The position numbers and the translations under genes are program-made. Positions 10,056 to 21,107 of a stretch of DNA of 64,000 nt are shown piece by piece. This stretch comes from Linum tenue (Eukaryota; Streptophyta; Magnoliopsida; Malpighiales; Linaceae). Numbering within the stretch: position 1 is the stretch's first letter; the number at the start of each line of letters is the position of its first letter. The DNA lies in NCBI GenBank assembly GCA_946122785.1, contig CAMGYJ010000005.1, positions 63,500,200 through 63,564,199 on the forward strand. Direction: 5' to 3'. The notes below the pieces were generated by a model, which made no database searches, was not told the origin of the DNA, and worked only from the letters and a program-made list of their open reading frames with translations.

Positions 10056-11410
10056 GAGCCATCGTCCGGCTCACGACGTGAAAGAAGCGCTTGTTGGGAG
10101 GCAACCCAACCAGTCGGTTTGCATTTCTTTCTCTATTTCTCCTCGGTTGAGTCAGTTTTGTTATTTGATTTTAGAGTCAATAACTCAACCTTTGTGAGAT
10201 TTTGTGTGGTGTTTGTGTTCTGATTACTCTCTCTTCCTGGAATGCACCGCCTGCCCCGTCCATCATCATTCACCCTTGATCTGGTAACTTCGTTCTACCC
10301 TCCTTATCTTTCCTCCATTGAGGACAATGTCGTGCTTAAGTGTGGGGGGGTGTTCGATTATGTATGCGGGTGAATGTTTGGCTGTTTGTGTGCTTGGAGC
10401 CTAGTCCACTGTCCACATTTCGATTTGAGGCCTCCAAGTACGTGTTTCCATGCAAATTGCCTGCTCAGTATGCTTTGAATTGACAGTCTCTATAGTAATG
10501 TGCAACCTAGGGAGGTAGTGTAGCACTATGGAGGATGTTGAAGTATAAGATTTTTCCTATCTAGCTCTCTGCTGTGTCAGTTGATTTTGTGAATTAGTGG
10601 AGCTAAGACCGTTGAATTCATGTGGTAATGTGGACTCTGTTTGAATTATGTTATGGACTCGTGTATTGAACAGGGTGCTCATGTGGCAAATGAAAAGCAG
10701 TGGTCCTCCATGTCGAAATCATCAAAAATCTTAAACATGGGGTAAGCCCAACGTGTGTGGTACCGTTCATTGCACAAAATCGGGTTTTGGAAGAGATTTT
10801 AGTGATCCTTAGTGGGGTACTCCTACAAGGTGAAGCTAAGCTGTCTCTAGTACAAGTAAAATCTTCACCCGTTGAACGGTTTGCCTACTTGAGGATGTGT
10901 TTTTAAGGGCACGGATAGAGCTTCCGACCCCCCTTAATTTCATTGACCCTCCACGCGAGTTGAGGAAAAGGAGTTAAAAGAAGTACTCTGGCGAGCGCCA
11001 GATGTACAGAAATTGCTCTTGCTCGACTAATAAGGGTCGACCGTGCAAAAGACTGCAGTTGGAACCCCACCAAATGAAAGAAAAAATGTAAATGAAAGTG
11101 AGAAAAAGGGGTTCCAACGGTGAAATGAAGTGAAAGAGCACCCCGGTACAACGAGTCCTTGGTTGTGAATGGTGTGAGTCCCTTTATCCATGAACTGACT
11201 TTCTTACTTCTACTTTTTCTCATGATCCTGGCTTGAGTCTAGTACTCGCATTGAGAGAGATAGGGAACGTCTTAGAAGACCAGTTGACCTCGTAAGCTGC
11301 TATATGATCTAGGAAATCCTCTACCGACGATCGAGGTTGTATGTTGATATAGAGGTCTGGAGAGCTGCATTGGTTTGAGTTAGGTTTGCTTGGGGACAAG
11401 CAAACGGTTA
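10056..11410 (+). other. 3' non-coding part of the Gypsy element, with an extra polypurine-like tract
   Basis: No coding potential is visible. A purine-rich motif TTAAGTGTGGGGGGG lies at about 10336-10350, closely resembling the 3' polypurine tract about 1.07 kb downstream. It could be a relic of an older LTR junction or a second plus-strand priming site. Confidence 0.5.
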
Positions 11411-11424
11411 AGTGTGGGGGAGTT
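11411..11424 (+). promoter_or_regulatory. Polypurine tract
   Basis: AGTGTGGGGGAGTT directly precedes the TG start of the 3' LTR, as expected of the plus-strand primer. Confidence 0.8.
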
Positions 11425-12858
11425 TGATAGACCGATAATTACACATGTTTTTACCCCTGTTCTTACACCGTTTGAGATGTGATTTCTCGTGTTTTAGGCC
11501 GATTTCACGCTAGGTTGTGCTTGTTTGTGATATTTCAGGTCCTAGTACGTGAATGGAGGCTTGGGAGCAAGTTTCGGGTCAATCAGAGATCAATTGACGA
11601 TTCGGGAGAAGAAACTCGGTCATGACCTGAAGAAGAATGGATTTCTACCTCACTTTATGGACAAATAATCAGGCAAGCTTGTTATGAAAAGAAAGAGGAT
11701 GAGACTACGAGCGTCTGGGTTCAAACGGCGACTGATTTGGAGTCCGAACGAGGGAGAAACGAAGCTTTGAACAGGAGAGGAGGAAGAATTACGGGCAGGA
11801 GAATTACGGCCGTAATTTGGCCTCCCATGCCCGTAATTTCACTGCCGAGAGGAGATTTGGGTGCGCTGAAACATAACCAAAACGCGTGTTTTGGGCAAAA
11901 TACGGGCATGGAAGAATTACGGCCGTAATTCTGCCCGTAATTCGCCCAGAGTCGGGTTTTTGAAGGCAGATTCGAGCAACAGAAGAGGGGAGCTGGGTTT
12001 TGGATCCCAAACACCCAAGGGACGAACCCTAGAGAGAGAGAGCGACTTGGAGACATTCTTGGAGCTATTTTGGAGGATTTCTTCGCCATTGGAGCTCGGG
12101 AATCAAGCTTGGAGATGGAGATTGAAGATCTAGATCAGATTTCTGCAGTCTCTCTCTTCTCTATGGAGTAACTTCCCTTCACTTAGGTTTTGAGGAACCC
12201 TAGTTTCATGAGCTAGGATCTTTCTTGTATGAAGTTTTGGATGCTATATTGTTTGATTATAATCGAATGATGCATGTTTGTTGAGTCAATTGAAGTCTGA
12301 TCAACTTTTCCTGATTTCTGCTGCAACCTGAGATAGATAGAATCTGATTAGGTTGCTAGAGCCTCATCATTCGATAGTAGGAGATTGGCTATACGAGAGT
12401 TAGCCAGTTTACTGCTTTGTACTGGAATCTAATTCCAGTAGTGGAGTTCTGTTCTTACTGCTTCAGCTTTCTACCCCGGTGAAGGTTAGTCGCCTGCCGG
12501 GTAGTTAGACTGAGAGGGCTTGGTCAGCTTAAGAGATTCCAAGCTACTGTCGGATCTTCCGCAGTGTAATCAACAGTAAAACAATCAAAAGGAATTACAA
12601 CTTGGACCTAATTGAGGAGCTAGGGGGAATCATACCTAAGTGAGTTCCCAAACTGTAATTAGTAGTTTTACTTAGTTTAGTTAGTAGAGTAGTTTAGTTG
12701 ATCAATCCTTAATCTAGTTTGCTAGATAATGAACTGAAGCTGAGTAATAGTAACTCTAGAGACCCGTGGATTCGATATTTATTACTTGTGCCACTATACT
12801 GCAGTCCCATTCTGCGATTACACTTGGTCGCAGTTTGGTGTTGTGTTTTAGCGTGTCA
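11425..12858 (+). repeat. 3' LTR, copy C (chimeric relative to A and B)
   Basis: A 1,434-bp LTR. Bases 11425 to about 12565 match copy A; from about 12566 to the end it matches copy B. It carries the two AATTACGGCCGTAATT palindromes (about 11802-11817 and 11915-11930). It ends GCGTGTCA and is followed by TSD ATTTG. Confidence 0.9.
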
Positions 12859-13407
12859 ATTTGGTTCCTGGAAGGCTTCAAACGAAAGCTCCAAAGATCG
12901 CTCGAAGACATGTTTGCTTCCTTTGGAAATTACAGAATTCGAATCCTTATCAGATTAGGATTAGCTAGTTGTTTCAATGTTGATTTTGGATTCTTTCTCA
13001 TTTTGGATTGTAACTAGGACTTGTTTAGACGAGGGTTAACCTAGCTAGGCCTATTTAAGCTTATTGTTTCATTGCAATCGTTAGTTTTTGCACAATTGAA
13101 TAATAAACGTGGAGTTTGATTTCATATCGATTTCGACTTGTGAATTGAGAGATCAACCTAGCCGATTCTGGGTTTGATCTTGAGCTTGTAACATTCAAGT
13201 ACTCACCTTGTCTATGGCCAAGCATCGACGACACCAATCGAGTCTCTTTCCCATCGTGAAAGTTGCACGAAAGGTTCCATTCCCAAACACGAACACAAGA
13301 CTCTGTTTTTGGTGTTATTTTCTCACCGAAATTCAAATCAATCTTTGAATTGAAACCTAGCTGTGCTTCTCTGATCAAACCCAACTGCCTAGGGGGTTAT
13401 CACCAAA

Positions 13408-14195
13408 CCGAAAATAACCTCACCACTCACTCTTTCTCACTCCTTCTCACTCCATGGGTATTCCGACTCTCGTCCATCACACTCCCCATTACTAACCACC
13501 TCATGTTTCCTTTGTTCCCCTTTTGTTTATGGTTTCAATGTTTTGAGCGTTAGCGTTTCTCTACAGAAGAAAAACAAAAATGGTGGTAACAACAATAATA
13601 ACCAATATTAGAATGCCAATCCCAACAACGGTGGTGGCGATTTTCTGTTTCTCAATTGGGATTGAAGATTTTTTTGTTATTCTTTAATTTTTATTTCTTG
13701 TGCTGTCATCGACAATTAGGGATTCATTGCAAGAGTTTTGGGTTAGGGTTAATTATTGGCAAAGATCAGGTTAGTAGGATTCTTTCTTCATTGCTCTGTG
13801 GGAGGAAGAAGAGATTAAGGGGGTATGAGGAACTTACAAGATACGTACCTCAATGATGTGGTCACATTCTCTAAGTGAGAAGGTTGACCTTGTAAGTTAC
13901 TTATTATCCACTACCTACGACCAAAAATTACGTGTCATGACAGAGGTCTAGCTAGTGAGTTGTACGATTTGGAGTACGATTTTCTTGAGTGGAATTATTT
14001 GATGACATATTAAATGCACATTTTTATCACCTTATTTCATGGCATGTTTTACACTTTTTCTACATATATTTAGCCTTTATGACTTGGAATTTCTTTGTAT
14101 TTGGTCAAAGGTGTGTTTAATAGTTTCTAGCCGTGTTTTCATACTTCTGACAGATGCTTGATAGTGTTTTGTGAATTTTCATTCCATATCACCCA
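13408..14195. other. Non-coding flank, possible LTR start near 14000
   Basis: A CT-rich stretch (13420-13550) is followed by AT-rich sequence. From about 14002, TGATGACATATTAAATGC resembles the start of a Gypsy LTR, but no partner was found. No gene is supported. Confidence 0.3.
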
Positions 14196-15285
14196 GTAGT
14201 ACACCTTGTACGAGCCAGAAGCCATAAATAGAGCTGGAAGCAAAAAATGGAAGACCCCAATTGTCGACCATTCTCAAAATGGTGGCTCCTGTGCCCTTTT
14301 CCACAAGATGGTTTTGCACTCTAACTTATCATATACTATGTCCTTTGGCATCAAGTTTAAGATATTTTGAAGATATACGATCGGGAGAGTTTCCCTCCTA
14401 CTAAAAATATTGGAAAAACATGACTAAAATGCCTATAAATAAAACCCCTCGAACCTCATTTGAAGATAAGTTGGACATGGAGTTACTCTGCTTCCAGAGC
14501 AACTCACCAGAAATCATAAATTTATCAGAAGCTCGAGGGTGAGAACGGCGGCTTAGGTGCCATTTCCCCCTTTTTAGACTGCCATTTCAATAGAGCTACA
14601 TCTTGTTTTCTATCCCCAAGAGTGGCTAGTTCGATAGTTTTTTAGGTTTTCGAATAGGTAAACTCTCATAGATGATCGTTAAATGTGTGACGTAACAATT
14701 AAAGAAAATAAAAAAAAAATCATGTCATAGAATCCTAGTGGTACACCTTCTACGAGCTAGAAGTCATAAATGGAGCTGGAAGCTTAGTCCAAAAATGGAG
14801 GCCCCAATTGTCGACCATACTCCAAAATGGTGGCTCGGGTTCCCTTTTCCACAAGATGGTTTTGCACTCTAACTTATCATATATTATTTCTTTTGGCACT
14901 AAGTTTAAGATATTTTGAAGAAATACGATCGAAAGAGTTTCCCTCCTACTAAAAATATTGAAAAAATATGACTAAAATGCCTATAAATAAAATCCCTCGA
15001 ACCTCATTTGAAGATAAGTTGTTCATGGGGTTACTCTGCTTCCAGAGCAACTCACCAGAAATCATAAATTTATCAGAAGCTCGAGGGTGAGAACGGCGAC
15101 TTTGGTGCCATTTGCCCCTTTAGACTGCCATTTCAAGAAGCTAGGTAGACTCACCTTTTAATAGAGCCAAATCTTGTTTTCTGTCTCCTAGGATGGCTAG
15201 TTCGATAATTGTTTAGGTTTTCGAACATGTAATAGATGATCATTAAATGTGTGACGTGATAATTAAAAAATGACAAAAATTTATC
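14196..15285. repeat. Tandem duplication, unit about 542 bp, each with a TATA-like box
   Basis: Unit 1 starts GTAGTACACCTTGTACGAG at 14196; unit 2 starts GTGGTACACCTTCTACGAG at 14738. Identity is high through the phrases CCAATTGTCGACCAT, GATATTTTGAAGA and CTGCTTCCAGAGCAACTC. Both units hold TGCCTATAAATAAAA, a good TATA box. This could be a duplicated LTR or promoter segment. Confidence 0.75.
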
Positions 15286-15412
15286 TTTTAAATTTCCTCC
15301 TCATTTTTGGAACTATTAAAAATAAAATTTTATTTTCTATAATCCCCTAATCGCCCAAACCCTACCCGATTCTTTCCTTCTTCGGAATAAATTATTAACG
15401 TGTCACTATAAC

Positions 15413-15823
15413 TAGGGGTGGCTATTTGGTCCGATTTTTTTTATTTTATCGGAAACTGTACCGTATAACCTGGACGGAGACCGGACCGGGTTGGATGGCA
15501 AATAATCCAATCCAGCTTTTGGGCTTAGATTTGAGGTAAAAAATCGTTTGGAACCGGACCGGAAACTGGAAAAGAACGGATAAAAGATCCAACACCTAAA
15601 ACCTGACCAACTCCTCATCCTTTAAGGCCCGAGCCCACTCAAACTCCCGCAAGGTCAATCTAAAATCAAGACCGAATTGGGACCAGACTGGGTCAAGACC
15701 GGACCGGATCAAGACTGGACTGTATCCAATCCCATCTTTGGTCTTCGTATTCCTGAAAAGACCGAACCAGGACCAGATCAATCAGGGCTAGTTTAACCGG
15801 ACCAGACCGTATAGCCACCCCTA
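15413..15823. mobile_element. hAT-type MITE, 411 bp
   Basis: The ends are TAGGGGTGGCTATTTGGTCC and the reverse complement of AGCCACCCCTA. A perfect 8-bp TSD ACTATAAC lies at 15405-15412 and 15824-15831, diagnostic of hAT insertion. The inside is rich in CCGGACCGG-type words and has no coding capacity. Confidence 0.93.
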
Positions 15824-15949
15824 ACTATAACAACACATAAACTCTTTCTTTATTCGCCATTTCTAATTCATGATTCTGAACAATTATAGTATGGCTTATT
15901 TTCTTCCTCTTTTCCTCGTGTAACATATGAACATCATCATCCTCGATAT

Positions 15950-16122
15950 AACAGGCGCAAGTTCGAGACCAGCGAGATGAAGGCCAACTTTTAGGCCTTC
16001 ACCTCTCTACTCAAGGACTCATGGCACCTCTGTCAGCTGGCCAACGCCAGTCATGATGCCATTGAGCGCGAGTGCGAAAAGGTTGGATTCGCTGCGTTGA
16101 TTGCTAATACTACCAGCCAGGT
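15950..16122 (+). pseudogene. Captured exon fragment, unidentified host gene
   Basis: The plus frame reads KFETSEMKANF, then a stop, then AFTSLLKDSWHLCQLANAS and DAIERECEKVGFAALIANTT, ending at a good splice donor (CAG|GTAGGT at about 16119). Composition is that of an alpha-helical soluble protein. I do not recognise the family. Its GC content is above the AT-rich surroundings, and it lies between inverted repeats, consistent with exon capture. The in-frame TAG shows it is dead. Confidence 0.45.
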
Positions 16123-16224
16123 AGGTTACATGGTGTTTTTAACTGCCATTATCGTGCCCTGGGAGCCCGGGGGATGAGGGAAGTTGGTGGGTATGCAAGC
16201 AACTGGGTGTTGTTGGGCAAATAA

Positions 16225-16690
16225 TCTAACTATGAGTTGGTTTGGCACTTTTATAGAAGTATTTTATGACTTGAGCTTATAGAGAAGTACTTTCAAAAGA
16301 ACGAAAAAACACTCTTTAGTTTTACTTTCATAAGAGGTCGCGTAAAATTAATAATTTTTTAATATAAAATATAAATAAAAATTATAAAAATAAAAATGAA
16401 TTCAAATGGATCTTGATAGATTTATTGTATAGTAAATAATTTATTTTATAATTTATTCTATTTTCAAATGATATAAATAAATAAAATTATATTTTCTGGA
16501 GTAAAATTAAATATGGCAAGGATAATCTTATATTTTCAAAATAATTTATCTCATGAGCTCCAATTCGTAGCTTCTGCTTTTATGCATATACTTCTCAGCT
16601 TTCCAAAAGTCGATCTTTTAGAGGTGTTTGACCCTATGTAACCTTTTAAAACAAAAAATCAGTTCTAAAAGCTAGGCCAAGCATAACCTA
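16225..16690. mobile_element. Possible MITE, ends GGTTTGGC / GCCAAGCATAACC
   Basis: The two borders (TTGGTTTGGCACTTTTATAG; AGGCCAAGCATAACC) are roughly inverted, and the interior is very AT-rich. No firm TSD was found. Confidence 0.3.
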
Positions 16691-16889
16691 AGAGATTTTT
16701 TTTATCAAGGATGAGCATAGAAGGTCAGTGAAGCAGAATTGGGTAGGGTTTGGGGGTTTGGGGGATTATAGGAAATTAAAATTTTATTTTCTAATAATTT
16801 CAAAATTTAGGTTGAAAATTTAAATGATGATTTATTATTTTTTAAATGTCACGTCATACATTTAACGGTCAACTATAAGAGTTGAGTAC

Positions 16890-17730
16890 TAGATAAAAAA
16901 AGTTAACAGAATTAGACAGTTAGTGACTAAACTTAAATTACTGAACTAATTTTAATTACCACGAATAAAATAAAATATTTTTAGTAGCAAATATGAAATA
17001 ATTTGGTACTCATTAACCAAACTTGCTCATTAATTATGTGGACCCCATTCATTTTCGCTCAATTGATTAGTCCATTCATATGAACACCTTTGTTTAGTCT
17101 CTAATACTTATGTTTTCCTGACAACTTCTCTACTTAAGTTTTTAATTAGTCACAATTCTCAAACCCTAATCACACACCAGAACAACTTATGAGAAAACAT
17201 ATATATAATAACAGAAAAGGGAGAGTGAAAGAATACGACTTGGGATACCGTCAGTAATAAATCCGAGCCTTAGCTCTAGGAGCCCAGCACATCGTGCTGT
17301 TTGGCTGGACGCGGGGAAGGGGAGGGTACTTTTGTTCATTTTAAATTTTTTGAATTGTTTTTAATTTATTTAGCATTTAATAGTTGGCTTTTCAGTGAAG
17401 GAGAGAGAAATAGTCTTTTCTCTGCAACTCTTCTTTCTCTCTTCGTTCTTTTTTCCTTTTTCTCTCCCAATCTTCTTCTCCTGATCTAGATTTGCTCCCT
17501 TCTCTTCTTCTTCATTTTTTTTCAGCAACCGACGAAGAAAAATTACAGCTTCCCTCTTTCATTGCATTTCTTCTCTTCATCAAATCGTTGGCCTCAATTA
17601 TGATCTTTCTCCTTTTTTGGCATTTTGGTGCTCTTGATTGCAAAGGAGGAAATAAGAGGAGATCGAAGACGAGTTTTTTTTCTCCCTCCTTCTGTTTTTT
17701 TTTCTTTTAGGTAATATATATTGATATACC
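16890..17730. other. Non-coding, AT- and CT-rich, no gene
   Basis: The plus frames at 17301-17489 and 17492-17710 are Phe/Ser/Leu-rich translations of pyrimidine tracts and are not credible proteins. Confidence 0.5.
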
Positions 17731-17734
17731 ACAC

Positions 17735-17938
17735 TATATCATATGTTATTGGGTGGCAACGAAATATATATTGGTATTACCACACTATACCATATGGTAT
17801 TGGGTGGTAACGAAATATATATTGGTATTACCACACTATACCATATGGTATTGGGTGGTAACGAAATATATAGTGATATTACCACACTATACCATATGGT
17901 ATTGGGTGGTAACGAAATATATATTGATGTGGAAAATT
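17735..17938 (+). repeat. 51-bp minisatellite, four units, open in all units
   Basis: Four units of about 51 bp, each with CCATATGGTATTGGGTGGTA and AACGAAATATATATTGG. As 51 is a multiple of three, the plus frame (17743-17961) encodes a 17-residue repeat LGGNEIYIGITTLYHMV. The palindrome CCATATGG or TACCATATGGTA recurs here and again at about 17975, 17998, 18645 and 18955. No known protein repeat matches; coding is doubtful. Confidence 0.8.
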
Positions 17939-17939
17939 C

Positions 17940-19000
17940 ATACCATATGATATGCTCTTAGTTAATACCAGTCAATACCATATGGTACAGTCAATACCAT
18001 ATGGTATAGACTGGTAATAATTGGAAAAAAAATTTGTGTCAAAAAAATATCAAAGTGGACATCATTTTTAAGAGCACAATTAATCTGATCCAACTGTGCA
18101 AAAAAAAAAATTAAATTCCGACTTAAAACGAGTGAGAAATCATCCGTTAAAGATTAAGGGAAGGAAAATTAATGGTATTTTTGAAGAAAAAGAAGGAGGC
18201 GCTGATGTGGTCCGGTCAAAAGTCAGCGTCTGCAATAAATAAGGATCAGTGCAATTTTACCTTACTGCCCTTTCGCATTTAATTTAAATAAAAAAGTGAC
18301 TGACACGTGGGGACAGGAGAAGGGAGTTACTGATGGGTTACTGACCCAATCTGCTCCCTTTGGGAACAGATCATGTCATTAACCCTATGGTTAGTAACAA
18401 TGAGTAACCTGTCCACATCAGCATGACATAAGTATCCTCTCTCTTCTGGAAAGTCTTTTATCTATTCTCCTCTGATCTTTAACGGACGATTTCTCTCTCG
18501 TTTTAAGTCGAAATTTAATTTTTTTGCACAGATAAATCATATTAAATGTGCTCTTTAAAATGATATCCACTTTGATATATTTCTAGTACAAAAAAAAATT
18601 GAATAATTTTTTACCAGTCATTACGATATGGTATGCTCCTATTTAATACCATATGGTAAGAAAGCGTACCATGATAGTATGAACATACCAGTATGGTAAG
18701 AAGGTTGAATACATGATAGTAGGAGTATACTAACTGTCATTTACGACTTTCATCATTTTTTTTATGTAAAACGACTTTCATCATTGTTTACTACAAGTTA
18801 CCACAAGTTACCACTCACGTACTATAGTGGTAAAGTATGGTAATTTTTTATCCAGTATTTTTTTCACCCAGAAATTTATAGATCCAATAGATCATGATGA
18901 ACTCGTTCCTTTTGAGCAAACGTTTTCAAAAACGACTTAAAACGAAGAAGTTACCATATGGTATGAAGTTGGTAAAAAAAAAGTTTCTCGAAATATATTG
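17940..19000. mobile_element. Fold-back-like inverted repeat region with CCATATGG sub-repeats
   Basis: Bases about 18040-18170 recur as reverse complement at about 18475-18605 (for example TTTAACGGAYGATTTCTC, TTTTAAGTCG, GTGCTCTTAAAAATGAT-like words). The centre (18180-18470) is GC-richer and unrelated. Outside both arms lie multiple TACCATATGGTA words. Long inverted ends built partly of short sub-repeats resemble fold-back or MULE-type elements. The ends and any TSD are not resolved. Confidence 0.45.
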
Positions 19001-19204
19001 AAAATTGATCTCATTTTGTAGAACAAAACGAACTCGTTCCATCTGTGCAAAAAAAATTGAAATCTAAGTTACAATGAAGAAGATAAGAGCCGATTAACAA
19101 AACTAGAAAAAATAAAATGTTTTTAATTGACAATCCTTAGATCTGAATTTTCTGGACACACTTAGATTTAAAGGTCCAGATTTAGTTACTCATAGGTCAG
19201 TAAC

Positions 19205-19907
19205 TAGGGATGGCAATGGGCCGGGTTGGGTCGGGTTTTGCCAAACCCAAACCCAAATCCATGGGTTTATCCATGAAAAAAACCCGGGGTAAAACCCACT
19301 GGGTTTGAAAAACTCAAACCCAACCCAACCCGCTGGGTATCCGCGGGTTCATGGGTACCCACGGGTTTTTGTCGTAAAAAATTCACAAGAACAAGTTCCT
19401 ATCAAAATTTGAGTCAAATATCAATCTCTCAATACAAATTATACATATATAAAACATCATTCTAGAAAATTCAAGCAAATCACAAATTAACTATACAAAT
19501 TGTTCAACACCAATCTAGAAAACTCCAGAAAATTGAAGCAAATCACAAATTATCCATAAATAACATGATTAATTGAAAGCTTCTTCCTTTCAATTAAGTT
19601 TTTTACTCTCCACTCGATAACATCAACTTCATTCTACACAACTAGAAAGAAAAAATTAGACATGTCTCCACAAACATAAATAAGATTAGTTGTTTAGAAT
19701 ATTAAATATACCGAGAAAATTAATTATATGGGGTGGGCGGGTACCCATGGGTCGGGTTTACCTAAACCCAAACCCAACCCAACCCGATGAATAGTGAACG
19801 GGTTTAAACCCAAACCCGGCCCAAAACCCGTCAACACGAATTTTACCCGCGTTGACCAGGTTGGGTCGGATGGATACCCGTAGGTTCGGGTTTTGTTGCC
19901 ATCCCTA
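19205..19907. mobile_element. hAT-type MITE, 703 bp
   Basis: The ends are TAGGGATGGCAATGGG and its mate TAGGGATGGCAACAAAA (reverse complement of the right end). A perfect 8-bp TSD TCAGTAAC lies at 19197-19204 and 19908-19915. The subterminal GGGTTGGGTCGGG and GGGTTTAAACCC-type words resemble those of the autonomous hAT at 53660-59530. It has no transposase. Confidence 0.93.
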
Positions 19908-19915
19908 TCAGTAAC

Positions 19916-21107
19916 CAATGGTTACTGACCCTAACCTAAGCCCTCCCAAAGAATACCGGATACCCAATCACGATTTGACATAACTCGATCTTATCCAATA
20001 AAAGCTCTGGTTTGTAATCTTAATTAATTAGCACAACAATCCCTAGCCCATGATTATAAATGGGTTGACTAAAACCCTAGCATACTATATTCTCTACACA
20101 ATTATAAAAGCCAGCTATATTTTGTTTTCCCCGTGATTCCCCTGTTTTCCTTTTCTGTGTGTTCAAATTCAATTGGTCAGTCTGATCATTGAAAACCCAT
20201 CCATTATTCTACTGCTGTTTGAATGAGAATGAGATATTTAGATGGGTTATTTATCCAAATAACTTATATAAGTTATTTAGGTCAAAATAAATATTTTACT
20301 AAACCAATGCATCGATGACTTATTTCAATTTGTATTATTTTCAAATAACTAAAAAGTGAGTTAATCTAACTAATTAATACCCTTGTTAATTCTAAATAAG
20401 ACATTTCTTTTAAATTTCTGGATAGGTTATTTAGGTGAGTTATTTTAACCAAAATATTTTTGTTGGGTTTAAAAAAATTGAGACGCATTATTTGGGGCTG
20501 ATTTGTTTGAAAACAACATGAAACACATTATTCAAAATAACACACCCCCTGTTGACACCAAACCATTCACATTTTGCCCTTGGTTTTCCCCATTTTTTCT
20601 TCTCTTTTCTCCGTTTTCTTCCTCCCGAAACGATTCTTCTCTCTTTTTTTTCTTCTTCATTCGTCGATTGCTCTTCCTTTATTCTCGACACTCCATCCAA
20701 GAGAAGAAAAAAAAAATTCTGATTCAGAAGGCAAGATCCTACAGCCTCCTTGAATTCCTATATACCCTCCCATTTTTTTCCCTTCACAAATCCAGAAAAT
20801 CCACTTCTGAAAATTAAATTCCAAATGTTTTATTTCATCTTGTTTTAAATTGCGATAAGATCCAGCCTCATTGAATTCAATTTGCTTTCAATCTCCTATT
20901 CTCTCTCTCGTCGCCAAGACCAACAAGAAATCATATTCTCTTCTTCTCCTCGTGTCCCACTACGACCATTCATCTCCTCTTTCGCTATTCGCCCTCTTTC
21001 AATGAGAAAGCTTCTATTGTAACTACGGTGGGTCGATTCACGCATGCTGGGTGGAGGTGGAAAGGATTAGAAGGAAGGTATGGAATGACAACATTTTGGT
21101 CAGAGGT
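19916..21107. other. Non-coding stretch
   Basis: This contains ordinary AT-rich sequence, a possible MITE around 20220-20490 (GGGTTATTTATCC / AGGTGAGTTATTTTAACC) and CT-rich tracts at 20560-21000. I recognise no protein in any frame. Confidence 0.4.

Larger units (their letters stand above)
6275..12858 (+). mobile_element. Non-autonomous Gypsy LTR retrotransposon, recent insertion
   Basis: A 6,584-bp element flanked by a perfect 5-bp TSD ATTTG (6270-6274 and 12859-12863). The outer LTRs start TGATAGACCG and end GTGTCA. Inside are a tRNA-Asp-type primer site, a gag-like acidic frame with no reverse transcriptase or integrase, a long 3' non-coding part and a polypurine tract. The primer site, the TTAAGTGTGGGGG words and the GGGAGGCAACCCAAC phrase after the frame are typical of the Athila/Tat side of plant Gypsy elements. 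Near identity of the two LTRs over their first 1.14 kb points to a young insertion. The 5' side has an unusual extra partial LTR. Confidence 0.9.
5847..13402 (+). mobile_element. Solo LTR (967 bp) split by a nested retrotransposon
   Basis: The LTR starts TGATATGATC at 5847 and ends GGGGGTTATCA at 13402. A perfect 5-bp TSD CCAAA flanks it at 5842-5846 and 13403-13407. It is interrupted by the 6.6-kb element at 6275-12858. Removing that element and one copy of its TSD leaves 967 bp. A second copy of the same LTR, also 967 bp, lies at 51397-52363. No internal region of this family is present, so it arose by LTR-LTR recombination before the nested insertion. Confidence 0.88.
15230..16885. mobile_element. 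Mutator-like inverted-repeat element with a captured exon
   Basis: The stretch 15230-15390 (CATTAAATGTGTGACGTGA through CCCAAACCCTACCC) recurs as its reverse complement at about 16735-16885, around 150 bp of imperfect inverted repeat. Long inverted ends with GC-richer host-like sequence inside fit a Pack-MULE. A hAT MITE (15413-15823) and probably another MITE (about 16225-16690) inserted later. I could not fix the outer ends or a TSD. Confidence 0.5.

Noticed and set aside
17301..17710. Two hydrophobic plus frames resembling membrane proteins
   Set aside because: They are translations of T- and CT-rich tracts with strong composition bias.
17735..17938. Possible CRISPR-like array
   Set aside because: The units are a contiguous 51-bp minisatellite without spacers, in a plant genome.
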